A DNA stretch of 64,000 nt from Anaeromicropila populeti (GTDB lineage Bacteria > Bacillota > Clostridia > Lachnospirales > Lachnospiraceae): contig NZ_FOYZ01000001.1 in assembly GCF_900112775.1 (NCBI RefSeq), positions 310,001 through 374,000 of the forward strand, read 5' to 3'. A model generated the notes under the pieces. The model ran no database searches. It worked only from the letters and a program-made list of their open reading frames with translations, and was not told the DNA's origin. Numbering within the stretch: position 1 is the first letter of the stretch; the number at the start of each line of letters is the position of its first letter. Below, one piece after another: positions 52,943 through 62,691 of the stretch. Position numbers and translations under genes: made by a program.

Positions 52943-55075
52943 TTAGAAGAAATATTTACTTTTTTCAGCCTTTCTAATGATACTGGCAATGGCAGGCGCA
53001 GAATCGGTCATAAGCTTTGCCCGCTCCTTTGCCTTTTTTGCCATTGTTTGATAAAAGTCCTGATCTGTTATATATCTCTGAATTAGTTCAATCATTTCAT
53101 CATAATCATTTACACAGAAATCACGTCCGGCAGCAGTCGCTACATCCCCTGTGTCAATAGAAACCCCTGGCACTCCCATATAAAATGCTTCTATTACAGA
53201 AAAGCCTCCTCCTAATCTCTTAGGATTTACATATAAGTTACAAATCTCCATGAGTGCCAGCATATCATTGCAATATCCAACATAAGTGGAGTGTTGGCCC
53301 CACTCTGGAAATTTTCTAACGTATTCTTCGTACTTTTCAAATAATCCCACAAAAACAAAATGTGTTCCGAGGGAAAATGTCTGACTCATTTTTTGTAAAA
53401 ACAACTCATCAATTTCTGTATCTAGCCGAAGTCCTACTACTGGAATAAGAAACTTGTCTTGTGGCAATTTTAAATCTGTTCTCTGTACTGTATGGCTTTT
53501 GGGTATTAAATCAAAAGTAAACCTGCTTTCAATGATATTATCCTTTGTATATCCCTGTTCTAAAAATTGCTCCCAGTCTGCTTCATTTAATTTTCTTCCA
53601 ATAATAGAAAGCTTACTCATGGTATAGGGCAGTTTGGAAAAGGCAACTGCCATAGACAACACTGGCACTATATCAGAGCAAAGGTCCGCTAAAATACTTC
53701 CTCCACCAATATTTAAAATGAAATATGGTTTCTGTTTCTTCACAAACTCTATAATTTCCTCCATCATTCCTACTTCTGGCATCTCAACGTCAGGCTGAAA
53801 AAACGGAATGTTGTAGTCTTTATATGGATACACTTCAATTTCGTTATATTTTTCAATCACATTACCTGCCACCATGTCATGGTGTGGAATCGCTCCCAGC
53901 TTAGTAACGCTTTCTCTTGTATTAATCAGCATAATCCTTTTATTCAACAGCTTTCCAAGGGCGTAGCACCTTTCTAATATTGTTCTTGTTGGAGCATGAC
54001 GTTCTCCCAAAAAAGTATATGCAAATACAAAGATTAAATCTTTGTTTCTTTTCTTTTTAGGAATTGCTTTTAATTCTATCTCAACCATTCCCTTAAACAC
54101 TTGGTATATTTCCCTATACAACTGCCAGTGCAGCTGCCCTGTCAGCTTTGAACCTATTCCTGGATAAACCAGTCCATACCTTTTCATCTGGTTCCACATA
54201 TAATATTTATTATGAATGTTTAAGGAGGAGCTTTCTAACACTGTTTGTTCCAGTTCTTCATAATATTTTGAATGATGGCTTACTGCAATTAAATACGTAA
54301 GCATCCATATTTTCGATATTTCGTTTATTTGCTTTTCTATAAATTCAAGATTATGCAGGAAGCAACAAATCTCTATTTTTTCCAAACCTGAGCATGCTTC
54401 TATAAGTTTATTCATCCTCTCTATGGCGGCATCGCACTGCTTAATGTCCATATCTTTTATTAAAACATTCATGGAATCCAATATTTGTCCCGCTGCTTCT
54501 ATTACTTCATCTGCAAAGTAAAACATATACTGTACCTTGCTTAAATCAATATCTGATTCATTCCCGCCTACCACTAAAGTTTTCCCAATGACAGGTTCAA
54601 AAAAATAGTACTGCTGATCCAGATAATAATATTTTTCTAATGCTCCATCTGTTAACTCGGCCCTGCCTTCTGCTATTTTTGTATATGCTTGTGATAAATC
54701 TTCCTTTTGCAATTCTTTTCTTAAACATTCGTGCTGGGTAATGGGTTCCTTTAACAGACTTCGATATATTCCTTCCGCCTGATAGGAAGCACTGTCTTCT
54801 GTTTCTATAAATAAGAAACCATCAAAAATTTGATTATATAGACGATATATTAGATCATATAATTCTTTCTGGTCGGTCAGAAAAACGACGGTATCCTTTT
54901 CATCCTCACGTACTTCTTCTAATGTGCTGAGTACAGTTGGTGGGAGTATTTTCTCAGTCGCCATATTGGTATATAAATAAACTTCCATTATTTCTTCGTC
55001 CAATTGCTCCAAATAATTGCTCAGAACACTTCCCTCTTCAAACTGCTCTACACAGCAAAGTAATTTAATCTTCAT
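52943..55075 (-). CDS. Large GT-B glycosyltransferase-like protein
   Basis: 710 residues, AGGAGG before the ATG. Residues 1-330 are unassigned, helical, Glu/Tyr-rich. Residues 345-700 resemble a GT-B glycosyltransferase: LIFVFAYTFLGERHAPTRTI, ILNIGGGSILADLCSDIVPV, and a C-terminal nucleotide-sugar-binding half with YVGYCNDMLALMEICNLYVN and GGGFSVIEAFYMGVPGVS (the Glu of the EX7E-like region). No signal peptide or membrane segment. It may glycosylate a surface protein such as flagellin using sugars from the neighbouring pse operon; that link is only positional. Confidence 0.75.
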   Translation of the reverse strand: MKIKLLCCVEQFEEGSVLSNYLEQLDEEIMEVYLYTNMATEKILPPTVLSTLEEVREDEKDTVVFLTDQKELYDLIYRLYNQIFDGFLFIETEDSASYQAEGIYRSLLKEPITQHECLRKELQKEDLSQAYTKIAEGRAELTDGALEKYYYLDQQYYFFEPVIGKTLVVGGNESDIDLSKVQYMFYFADEVIEAAGQILDSMNVLIKDMDIKQCDAAIERMNKLIEACSGLEKIEICCFLHNLEFIEKQINEISKIWMLTYLIAVSHHSKYYEELEQTVLESSSLNIHNKYYMWNQMKRYGLVYPGIGSKLTGQLHWQLYREIYQVFKGMVEIELKAIPKKKRNKDLIFVFAYTFLGERHAPTRTILERCYALGKLLNKRIMLINTRESVTKLGAIPHHDMVAGNVIEKYNEIEVYPYKDYNIPFFQPDVEMPEVGMMEEIIEFVKKQKPYFILNIGGGSILADLCSDIVPVLSMAVAFSKLPYTMSKLSIIGRKLNEADWEQFLEQGYTKDNIIESRFTFDLIPKSHTVQRTDLKLPQDKFLIPVVGLRLDTEIDELFLQKMSQTFSLGTHFVFVGLFEKYEEYVRKFPEWGQHSTYVGYCNDMLALMEICNLYVNPKRLGGGFSVIEAFYMGVPGVSIDTGDVATAAGRDFCVNDYDEMIELIQRYITDQDFYQTMAKKAKERAKLMTDSAPAIASIIRKAEKSKYFF

Positions 55076-55225
55076 TTCACGCCTCCTAGTTTGGAATTCG
55101 TACCAATTATTCTATTAATTATATAGTTCTTTCATATAATAGTCAAGCTAGGGGAAGGAATGAAACTAGAGGTTGTAAGCTACTTTTATCAAGTAAACTA
55201 CAATAAATGTGCAGATAATTTTTTA

Positions 55226-55254
55226 TTGACAGGTTTCACTATTCACAATACAAT
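55226..55254 (+). promoter_or_regulatory. Promoter of the discoidin-domain gene
   Basis: TTGACA, 17-base spacer, TACAAT. An imperfect palindrome (ATACAATAG with TATATTGTAT) overlaps and follows the -10 element and could be an operator. Confidence 0.65.
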
Positions 55255-55312
55255 AGTATATATTGTATGAATTGACATACAAAAGAAAATTATATTTTAT
55301 GGAGGATATTTT

Positions 55313-56164
55313 ATGAGGAATATGAAAAAAATTATAATTTGTTTGGTGCTAGTTTTTTCTGCTGTTTTATTTACAAGTAATTTGAAAAGTTCCGCAGATG
55401 AAATAACATATTCAGCTAATGTTATACCAGCTATGACTAGTGATACTTCACCAAGCGGTGTAGCCAGTGCAAGCAGCGTGTATACATATAGCTCTGGGGC
55501 AACTTTAGCGGCATGGAAAGCATTTGATCAGGTTAATACCACTAGTTGGGCGGCAGCTTATGGAACTACCACAGGCTGGTTAGCTTATGAATTTCCAGAT
55601 GACAAATGCATTTGCAAGTACACCATTACTTCTAGAAATCCAGTTGCTTCTATTAAAGAATTACCTAAAAATTGGACATTCGAGGCATGGGATGAAGAAG
55701 CAACTCAATGGGTTGTACTAGATACACAAACAAATATAAGTAACTGGGAACTTAGTGTGACAAAAGAATTTACTTTTTCAAATAATAAATACTATAAAAA
55801 ATACAGGTTAAATATTACAGCAAACTGTGGTTTTAGTGAAGCTCTTATTATTGGCGAAGTAGAAATGATGGAAATTGACAGCATAACATCTACCCCTACT
55901 CCAACTCCTTCTGCAACACCAGTTACCAGTTTTCAAGGAAATACAGCAGATATAAGAATTACTATGGTTACAGGTGAAATAAAAGAATACACGCTTACAA
56001 TAGATAAGGTAGATGCTTTTCTAGCTTGGTATGATTCACGTTATGCAGGCAGCGGAACAAATTATTTTGTATTTTCCAAGGATGCAACATCATATCTAAG
56101 CCGAAGTGAATACTTAGTTTTTGATAAAATATCTAGCTTTGAAATAATGGATTATAACAAATAA
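55313..56164 (+). CDS. Secreted discoidin (F5/8C)-like protein with shared C-terminal domain
   Basis: 283 residues, GGAGG before ATG. Signal peptide at residues 1-29 (cleavage near SSADE). Residues 35-190 look like an F5/8 type C / discoidin carbohydrate-binding fold: SASSVYTYSSGATLAAWKAF, TTSWAAAYGT, GWLAYEFPDD, and IGEVEMM at the end. A Thr/Pro linker (STPTPTPSATP) leads to a ~75-residue domain with ITMVTGEIKEYTL, FLAWYDSRYAG and YLVFDKISSFEIMDY, which also ends the convergent gene at 56226. Probably a secreted surface- or glycan-binding protein. Confidence 0.8.
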   Translation: MRNMKKIIICLVLVFSAVLFTSNLKSSADEITYSANVIPAMTSDTSPSGVASASSVYTYSSGATLAAWKAFDQVNTTSWAAAYGTTTGWLAYEFPDDKCICKYTITSRNPVASIKELPKNWTFEAWDEEATQWVVLDTQTNISNWELSVTKEFTFSNNKYYKKYRLNITANCGFSEALIIGEVEMMEIDSITSTPTPTPSATPVTSFQGNTADIRITMVTGEIKEYTLTIDKVDAFLAWYDSRYAGSGTNYFVFSKDATSYLSRSEYLVFDKISSFEIMDYNK

Positions 56165-56176
56165 ACCATATATAAT

Positions 56177-56225
56177 AGGACGTATCACAAATGACAATTG
56201 TCAATTATGTGATACGTCCTTGTTT
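56177..56225. terminator. Bidirectional terminator
   Basis: AGGACGTATCACA and TGTGATACGTCCT form a perfect 13-bp stem; an inner palindrome TGACAATTGTCA lies in the loop; TTTTT follows on the plus strand. Separates two converging genes. Confidence 0.9.
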
Positions 56226-57512
56226 TTATACGTTATAGTTCTTAACGGTAAAATATAATATTTTACTATATGGAATATAATCTTTTATACTGGTATATGG
56301 GCTTACATCGCTCTTCCATGTGAAAATATAATAGGCTTTGGCTGCTCCCGCTGAACGATTGTCATACCAAGTAAGAAAATCATCCAGTTCCTCACCTGTC
56401 AGATTGTATTCTTTTATTGTTCCGCCATCCAGAGTGATCACCAAAGTTGCGTTTTCTAGAACTGGCTCTTCTGGTGTAGCAGAGGCTTCGTTGGAATCTG
56501 CACTTTCACCGCCTGTGTTCACTGCGGATACTACATAATAGTAAGTAGTTCCGTTGGTTAATCCAGTATGTACATAGGTTGGTGTATTGCTAGTTGCAAT
56601 CTGTGTATATGGTCCTCCTGCTGTTGCTCCACACTTGATTGTGTAGCTGTCTGCACCTTTCACTGTATTCCATGTTAAGGTTACCTGTTCATCTCCTGCT
56701 ATGGCTTTCAAGTTTACAGGGGCTTCTGTGATTTCGGCTACTGGTGTTGCGGACACTTCATCAGCATTTTTTCCTTCTTCTCCATTCACAGTTGCAGATA
56801 CAGTAAAGTAGTAGGTAGTTCCATTAGTTAATCCCGTTACATCATAGCCTGTATATGCATCACTAGATACTGTTTGAGTATAGGTATATTCTCCATGTGT
56901 CGTTCCCCATTTTACGGTATATCCTGTGGTATTTGCCACTGCATTCCAGGTAAGAGTTGCTTTGGAATCTCCTGGTACTGCCGCCAGATGTTCCACTTTG
57001 TCGTAAGGAAGAAGGGTTCCTGTATCGTTAATGTCAATTGCGTCAAAAATAAAGCTTGAATTACTATCTGACTTTGTTAATTCTACATAATGATTTCCAT
57101 TCTCTAATCCAGTCACCTCATACAACAGGCATATTCCAGATGTAATAGAACTCCTATAAATGCTATAATTACCAACGACCACATCATCAATTTTCACTTC
57201 CACATTTTTTGATAAATTATTACTTAATATGGATATAAGCCTTAATTCAGTACCTTGAAATTTGAATTTTACGCTATCACCTGTGGTTGGACTAGACATA
57301 AATTTTCCCATATAACCATTTGTAGGTTTACCACATTCATATAAGGACCAATTTCCATCATAATAGAAATAACTATTCTGATCATCGTATCTTACCCATC
57401 CATCCTCTGGTGCTGTCAGTAATTGGCCCACTGTTGCTGCTGACACACCTGTTGGTATTGAACATAACATAAATACTGCCATTAAAACAAGAAACGCTCT
57501 AATCTTTTTCAT
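56226..57512 (-). CDS. Secreted protein with two fibronectin type III domains and shared C-terminal domain
   Basis: 428 residues. Signal peptide (1-25). Residues 30-165 look like a beta-sandwich carbohydrate-binding region (DDQNSYFYYDGNWSLYECGK, FKFQGTELRLISIL, GLENGNHYVELTKSDSN). Two FnIII repeats follow at about 175-262 and 266-350 (each with LTWN, YTVKWG or YTIKCG, and GLTNGTTYYF/YYV). The last ~75 residues (LVITLDGGTIKEYNL, FLTWYDNRSAG, YIPYSKILYFTVKNY) match the end of the convergent gene. Likely extracellular, binding a polysaccharide; no enzyme domain seen. Confidence 0.82.
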   Translation of the reverse strand: MKKIRAFLVLMAVFMLCSIPTGVSAATVGQLLTAPEDGWVRYDDQNSYFYYDGNWSLYECGKPTNGYMGKFMSSPTTGDSVKFKFQGTELRLISILSNNLSKNVEVKIDDVVVGNYSIYRSSITSGICLLYEVTGLENGNHYVELTKSDSNSSFIFDAIDINDTGTLLPYDKVEHLAAVPGDSKATLTWNAVANTTGYTVKWGTTHGEYTYTQTVSSDAYTGYDVTGLTNGTTYYFTVSATVNGEEGKNADEVSATPVAEITEAPVNLKAIAGDEQVTLTWNTVKGADSYTIKCGATAGGPYTQIATSNTPTYVHTGLTNGTTYYYVVSAVNTGGESADSNEASATPEEPVLENATLVITLDGGTIKEYNLTGEELDDFLTWYDNRSAGAAKAYYIFTWKSDVSPYTSIKDYIPYSKILYFTVKNYNV

Positions 57513-57648
57513 AATATTTCCTCCTCGTTTGTTTTTTTCTATTATATTTCAAGTAACTCGAGGTTTCAAGTTCTTTATTGACTATTTTTTACCTTATTAT
57601 GTTATTTTTTTCATTGTTTCTATTTTTTTCTCTCTTTTTCTCACTATT

Positions 57649-58785
57649 CTAAATCTCATTAAACTTAACTGCATTTATCACTTTCTCAATGACACAATCC
57701 TGCTGTTCATTGGTAAGTCCGGGATATAAAGGAATACTAATCATCTGCTGATACAACTGTTCTGCTTGTACGCACTTTACCTCTTTATATCCATTTTCCT
57801 GATAATATGGCTGCTTATACACAGGGATATAATGTACATTGACTCCTATTCCCGCATCCCTCAAAGAATCAAATACCTTTTTCCTTTGGCAGTTCTTCAC
57901 CTGTATTACATATAGGTGCCAACTGCTTTCACATCCCTCTGCTACTGTCGGAACTATAATATTTTCCATTCCCTTAAAAGCTTCCTGATATCCCATGACG
58001 ATTTCTTTTCTTCTTTTCAAAAAACCGTCCAGCTTTTTCATCTGAGAGATTCCTAATGCACATTGAATATCTGTAATTCTGTAATTATACCCAAGACTAA
58101 GCTGCTCATAATACCAGTCACCTTCCTTTTTTCTCATCATCCCCTCATCTCGTGTAATACCATGACTTCGAAATAACTTTAATTTTTCATATAACTGAAC
58201 ATTATTTGTGGTAATCATACCACCTTCTCCCGTTGTAATATGTTTCACTGGGTGAAAGCTAAAGGTTGTCATATCTGATAACCCACCTATTCTCTTCCCC
58301 TTATATTCCGCACCAAGTGCATGTGCCCCATCCTCTATTACGATCAAATTATGTTCTTCTGCAATCTTATGGATTGCATCCATATTACAAGGCTGTCCTG
58401 CATAATGAACAGGAATAATTGCTTTTGTTTTATTGGTAATCTTCCGTCTGATATCCTCTAGACTAATATTATAGGTTTCTGAATCAATATCAGCAAATAC
58501 AGGAGTTCCACCACAATACAAAACACAATTAGCAGATGCCACAAAAGTAATTGGTGATGTAATTACTTCATCTCCGCTTTGTATTCCGGCCGCTGCGCAT
58601 GCCGCATGAAGCGCAGCAGTTCCATTGGAAATCGCCACTGCATATTTGGCGCCCACATATTCTGCTACAACCTTTTCAAACTCTTCTATTTTCGGACCAG
58701 TTGTTAAATAATCAGATTTTAAAACTTCTACTACAGCAGAGATGTCCTCATCGTCAATTGTCTGTCGTCCATATGGAATAAACAT
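57649..58785 (-). CDS. pseC: PLP-dependent sugar 4-aminotransferase (PseC type)
   Basis: 378 residues. DegT/DnrJ/EryC1 family; PLP lysine in SFHPVKHITTGEGG, with AISNGTAALHAACAAAGI and EDGAHALGAEYKGKRIG. In the pseudaminic acid pathway it aminates the 4-keto sugar made by PseB. Placed directly after pseB, supporting PseC rather than the legionaminic-acid enzyme. Last gene of the operon in transcription order; 27 bases after pseB. Confidence 0.9.
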   Translation of the reverse strand: MFIPYGRQTIDDEDISAVVEVLKSDYLTTGPKIEEFEKVVAEYVGAKYAVAISNGTAALHAACAAAGIQSGDEVITSPITFVASANCVLYCGGTPVFADIDSETYNISLEDIRRKITNKTKAIIPVHYAGQPCNMDAIHKIAEEHNLIVIEDGAHALGAEYKGKRIGGLSDMTTFSFHPVKHITTGEGGMITTNNVQLYEKLKLFRSHGITRDEGMMRKKEGDWYYEQLSLGYNYRITDIQCALGISQMKKLDGFLKRRKEIVMGYQEAFKGMENIIVPTVAEGCESSWHLYVIQVKNCQRKKVFDSLRDAGIGVNVHYIPVYKQPYYQENGYKEVKCVQAEQLYQQMISIPLYPGLTNEQQDCVIEKVINAVKFNEI

Positions 58786-58812
58786 AATTGCTCCTTTCTC
58801 CCATGCCTAATT

Positions 58813-59805
58813 CTATAATTTTTGTAATGCTGCTTTTAACTGCTCCACATCCATCCACTGGCTATTGGTACCTGAATTATACTCAAATCCATCCTCTACT
58901 AATTTCCCACCCTTAGCAAGTCTGTCTTTAATGTTCAGCCACTCGAAATTTGGATAAATAATAAAATGCTTTTCGTATTCATAAGTGAACCGGGAATCAT
59001 CCTTTGTTACCATTACTTCATGAAGTTTTTCACCTTCCCGAATTCCAACCTCCTGCATTTCACAATTAGGCAGCATAGCCTTTGCCAAATCTGTAATTTT
59101 AAAGGATGGAATTTTTGAAATATAGGTTTCTCCCCCCTTAGATTCTTCTAATGCCTTAAAAACAAGCTCTACTCCTTGTTCTAATGTAATCCAAAAGCGA
59201 GTCATTCTATAATCGGTAATTGGTAGAACACACTGACCCTTTTCAACTATACTATTAAAAAAAGGAATCACAGAACCTCTGCTGCCAGCTACATTTCCAT
59301 AACGGACAATGGAAAAGCTAGTTTCCCTTGATCCAGAATAAGCATTTGCCGCTGTAAACAGCTTATCGGACACTAGTTTTGTTCCTCCATATAGATTAAT
59401 GGGATTTACCGCTTTATCCGTTGATAATGCCACTACCTTTTTTACATTACTATCCAAGGCTGCATCAATAATATTCTGAGCACCATGGATATTAGTTTTA
59501 ATAGCCTCAAAGGGATTATATTCGCAAGTGGGAACCTGTTTCATTGCTGCTGCATGCACTACATAATCAATGCCATCAAATGCCCGGTACAGACGTTCTT
59601 TATCACGTACATCTCCAATAAAAAAACGAACCTTTGACATATCTATCTTGTCCATCAATTCTGTTTTCATTACACTTTGTTTAAATTCATCTCTGGAGTA
59701 AATAACTACCTTTTTGGGCTTATAACGTTCAAAAACCATCTGTAAAAATTTTTTTCCAAAAGAACCTGTTCCACCTGTAACCAGTATGTTTTTCCCATTT
59801 AACAT
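58813..59805 (-). CDS. pseB: UDP-GlcNAc 4,6-dehydratase, inverting (PseB type)
   Basis: 330 residues from ATG at 59805 (GTGAGG upstream). Short-chain dehydrogenase fold: nucleotide motif TGGTGSFGKKF (residues 10-20), catalytic region HAAAMKQVP and YGGTK. The KQVP and YGGTK combination is typical of the inverting dehydratase PseB that starts pseudaminic acid synthesis. Follows the PIG-L gene by 29 bases. Confidence 0.93.
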   Translation of the reverse strand: MLNGKNILVTGGTGSFGKKFLQMVFERYKPKKVVIYSRDEFKQSVMKTELMDKIDMSKVRFFIGDVRDKERLYRAFDGIDYVVHAAAMKQVPTCEYNPFEAIKTNIHGAQNIIDAALDSNVKKVVALSTDKAVNPINLYGGTKLVSDKLFTAANAYSGSRETSFSIVRYGNVAGSRGSVIPFFNSIVEKGQCVLPITDYRMTRFWITLEQGVELVFKALEESKGGETYISKIPSFKITDLAKAMLPNCEMQEVGIREGEKLHEVMVTKDDSRFTYEYEKHFIIYPNFEWLNIKDRLAKGGKLVEDGFEYNSGTNSQWMDVEQLKAALQKL

Positions 59806-59834
59806 TTGCAAAACCTCACTTTATTTTTATAATT

Positions 59835-60518
59835 CTAATCTTGTATTTTACGTACTAATTGAAATGCCTCCACATAATTTTTTCCTACTGTCATGCCCCA
59901 CTTCTGCGCTAAAATTTCTAACCCTTTTACGGAACGTGGATGTGGAAATTCACACAATTCAGATTCATAGCATTTCATCGCCTCTACCTTTTTCTCAAAA
60001 AAATCAGCTACTTCAATAAAAACATTGGGGCAAAAGGAATTTCGATAACTAAAATCCCACTCTGTAGAGGAAAGCGTTTCAAATGTGTAGATTTCTTTAA
60101 CTATCCCGTTTTGTAATGGACGGGTTGCTGTAATAACCGCTTCCCCTGTTCTTTGATGATCAATATTCAGGTCCCCCAGATGGTGGGTATAAATAATCTC
60201 TGGCTGAACCTGCTGAATCATTTCTTCTACTAGTTTTACGATATCCAGCAAATCCACCTGGTCAAATCGGTTATCTGGCAAATCTGCAAAGAAAATATTC
60301 TTATATCCCACAACCTTTGCGGCTTCCCATGTATTTTTATGAAGCTCCTGTATTACCTTTTCTTCTGCAAGCTCCCGTTCCTTCCATCTAGAAGTTTGTC
60401 CTTCTCCCAGAATATACCCGAAAACATGATCCCCTTTTGCAGCATGTCTGGCAACTGTGCCGCCTACTCCTAAAATCTCATCATCTGGATGAGCTGCCAC
60501 TACCAATACCGTACTCAT
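59835..60518 (-). CDS. PIG-L (LmbE) family deacetylase
   Basis: 227 residues. Zinc motif AHPDDE at residues 9-14 and THHLGDLNIDH near the middle (HxxD/H pattern), hallmark of N-acetyl-sugar deacetylases. In a pse operon it could remove an N-acetyl group so that another acyl group is added, an unusual step for this pathway. Overlaps pseH by four bases (ATGA), so coupled to it. Confidence 0.85.
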   Translation of the reverse strand: MSTVLVVAAHPDDEILGVGGTVARHAAKGDHVFGYILGEGQTSRWKERELAEEKVIQELHKNTWEAAKVVGYKNIFFADLPDNRFDQVDLLDIVKLVEEMIQQVQPEIIYTHHLGDLNIDHQRTGEAVITATRPLQNGIVKEIYTFETLSSTEWDFSYRNSFCPNVFIEVADFFEKKVEAMKCYESELCEFPHPRSVKGLEILAQKWGMTVGKNYVEAFQLVRKIQD

Positions 60519-60991
60519 TCCTTATTCCCCTCTGCATTTTGTATTTTCTTTTGGAAATAGACATAATCCGCTGTTTCTGACTTCTCATACTGCATCTGTT
60601 CAAACTTTCTTTGAGAAGGAATATTATCAAATTTAACTTTTCCTGCTAAAATTTCAATTTCAGGTCTTTCCTTTTTCACTTCTTCTTCCACCAAAAGTAA
60701 AATTAATTTTCCATATCCCTTTCCTCTGAATTCAGACGCTATACTATAACTGATATCTGCTTGATTTTTGGTAATGTCTAACCGAATTTGACCAACTGGA
60801 ACTTCCTTTTCACACAAAATGTAAATACTGCTCTCGTTATCAGCCAGCTTTTTCTGAAACCATTTTGTATGTTCTTCCAATGAAATTATTTCTGAATGGA
60901 AAAAATTTTTCCTGCACTCCTTGTCATTCACCCATTGAAATAAGGTCATTAAATCTGATTCTTGGGCTTTTCGTAATTTTCTTATACACAT
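60515..60991 (-). CDS. pseH: GNAT N-acyltransferase (PseH-like)
   Basis: 158 residues, GNAT fold with IRKLRKAQESDLMTLFQWVN, VGQIRLDITKNQADISYSI and acetyl-CoA loop FRGKGYGKLI. In the pathway PseH N-acetylates the 4-amino sugar made by PseC. Because it is coupled to a deacetylase gene the acyl group used may differ from acetyl; this is inference. Confidence 0.85.
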   Translation of the reverse strand: MCIRKLRKAQESDLMTLFQWVNDKECRKNFFHSEIISLEEHTKWFQKKLADNESSIYILCEKEVPVGQIRLDITKNQADISYSIASEFRGKGYGKLILLLVEEEVKKERPEIEILAGKVKFDNIPSQRKFEQMQYEKSETADYVYFQKKIQNAEGNKE

Positions 60992-60994
60992 TGG

Positions 60995-61642
60995 TTACAC
61001 TCCTGGATTTTCCATATATTTCTTCTTACACACAGTATCAAAGGTGTCCCACTTTAGCCGATCAATACAATCAAACCAAATATCTTCTTGTTCCTCAATA
61101 TGGACTATTTTTTCGTAAAATTCTTTTGTATGCTCTTCCTTTGGTATAATAACTACTCCACAGTCATCACACACTGCAATACTTCCATTATATTTTGCAT
61201 TATATTCTTCATACATGGCAGCTGCGATATCTTGAAAATCTTTTTTGTTAAAACATCCCTCTGGATTGTAGCCTTTACACCATACACTATAATTTTCTTT
61301 TATAATATTTGGTACATCTCGGACATTTCCATTTACAACAATTGCTCCTGCCTGAAGATACAACAAGGCATATTTAGCTACTAACTCGCCTAAAATTGCC
61401 CGATTGCCACATTGAAATACATCTACCAGAATAATATCATTTTCCTGTACCTTCCGAATCTGATCATGTACATTCCAGTTGCTTTCTCCACTGGCATAAG
61501 TCCAAAATACATTTCCCACTCTAAAATGTCCTCTGTTAATAGGATGTATTCCATACAAACTCCCCTTTTTCCCAAGGCAGTCAGCTATCTCCGTTGTAGA
61601 TACACGGTTTCTTTTTATATACTTTATAATTTCTTCTTTCAT
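60995..61642 (-). CDS. RraA-like (HMG/CHA aldolase family) protein
   Basis: 215 residues. The RraA pattern is recognisable: VSTTEIADCLGKKG, NDIILVDVFQCGNRAILGEL, then GAIVVNGNVRDVPNI, where the usual DGxxRD reads NGNVRD (Arg and following Asp kept, first Asp replaced by Asn). Family members are divalent-metal aldolases or oxaloacetate decarboxylases, some only RNase-E regulators. Its place inside a sugar operon suggests a small-acid cleavage or formation step linked to a sugar side group. Four-base overlap with pseG; not part of the textbook pathway. Confidence 0.7.
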   Translation of the reverse strand: MKEEIIKYIKRNRVSTTEIADCLGKKGSLYGIHPINRGHFRVGNVFWTYASGESNWNVHDQIRKVQENDIILVDVFQCGNRAILGELVAKYALLYLQAGAIVVNGNVRDVPNIIKENYSVWCKGYNPEGCFNKKDFQDIAAAMYEEYNAKYNGSIAVCDDCGVVIIPKEEHTKEFYEKIVHIEEQEDIWFDCIDRLKWDTFDTVCKKKYMENPGV

Positions 61643-62691
61643 AAATGAACCTCCATATACGCTAAGATTTTTTCTGCAACTCTCCTGGCTCCATTCCCAT
61701 CCAGAATTCTTTGTCCTGCTTCACTAAGCTGTCTCCGAAGGTTTTTGTCTGCAATCACCATCTTCAGACTGCTCCCTGCCTCCTGTTCCTGGAAATTCTC
61801 CAGCTTTCCCATTTGGATGGTGGTTCCCTTCTCACTCATATACTGCCCCAGCATGCTCTGATCGTAGGATAACAAAAAACTAATAGACGGTGTTCCTGTT
61901 GCAGCTAATTCATACAAAATGCTGCCAGATGAGGTAAGGAATAAATCTGTGTTAAGCATGACTTCTTTCATACTCGGCTGAAAAAGAAGCTGAAAGCTGT
62001 TGTCACCCTCTACTGCTTTTTTTATCCTCTCAACATTGGTAAAATACGGTCCAATCACAATTTTTTTTTGAATCGACGGTACTAAATATTTTTTTACCAA
62101 ACCAATCATGACTAAAGTAAAGTCCATGGGATCACTGCCTCCCGATGAAATGGTAACTACTTGAACGGTATCCTTTATTGCTCTTTTAGAAAGATTAGAA
62201 AACTCATCTCTCAATAATGTATACTCACACCCCAGAAGCAAAAATTTTTCCTTGCCTTCCTTTTCATAAAAAGCTTCTGTTGCATAGGCATTACCATTTA
62301 CAATCACATCAACGTCATATTTTTTACAAAATAAATCATCCACATATGTCATAATTTTTACATAAGGTCTTAACTCACTGAAATACGTTTCTGTCACACC
62401 ATAACTGTCTACAATCAAACAATCTATCGTATTACTTTTTAAAAAAGCTTTCATTTCATCGATTTCATCTTCTATAGACAGATACTCATAACCTGTCCCA
62501 TCTACAATATCCAATGCCTTTTCAAGCTTCTTTACAGGAAACACTATGTTTTCTGGCAGACTGCTTCTTGTAATAAATTGAATTTCAGCCTTATTGCTTT
62601 TTTGAAAGGCATCTGCCAATGACAGACAGCGGATATAATGACCTGAGCCAATTGTTTTGCCCCAGTCTAAACGAAATACCACTTTAAACAT
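61639..62691 (-). CDS. pseG: UDP-sugar hydrolase (PseG type)
   Basis: 350 residues from ATG at 62691 overlapping the previous stop. GT-B-like hydrolase: FRLDWGKTIGSGHYIRCLSL at the N-terminus with the GSGH motif, CEYTLLRDEF, then ISSGGSDPMDFT and ELAATGTPSISFLLSYDQ. Removes UDP from the 2,4-diacylamino-trideoxy sugar before condensation with phosphoenolpyruvate by PseI, which should lie outside the window. Confidence 0.9.
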   Translation of the reverse strand: MFKVVFRLDWGKTIGSGHYIRCLSLADAFQKSNKAEIQFITRSSLPENIVFPVKKLEKALDIVDGTGYEYLSIEDEIDEMKAFLKSNTIDCLIVDSYGVTETYFSELRPYVKIMTYVDDLFCKKYDVDVIVNGNAYATEAFYEKEGKEKFLLLGCEYTLLRDEFSNLSKRAIKDTVQVVTISSGGSDPMDFTLVMIGLVKKYLVPSIQKKIVIGPYFTNVERIKKAVEGDNSFQLLFQPSMKEVMLNTDLFLTSSGSILYELAATGTPSISFLLSYDQSMLGQYMSEKGTTIQMGKLENFQEQEAGSSLKMVIADKNLRRQLSEAGQRILDGNGARRVAEKILAYMEVHL

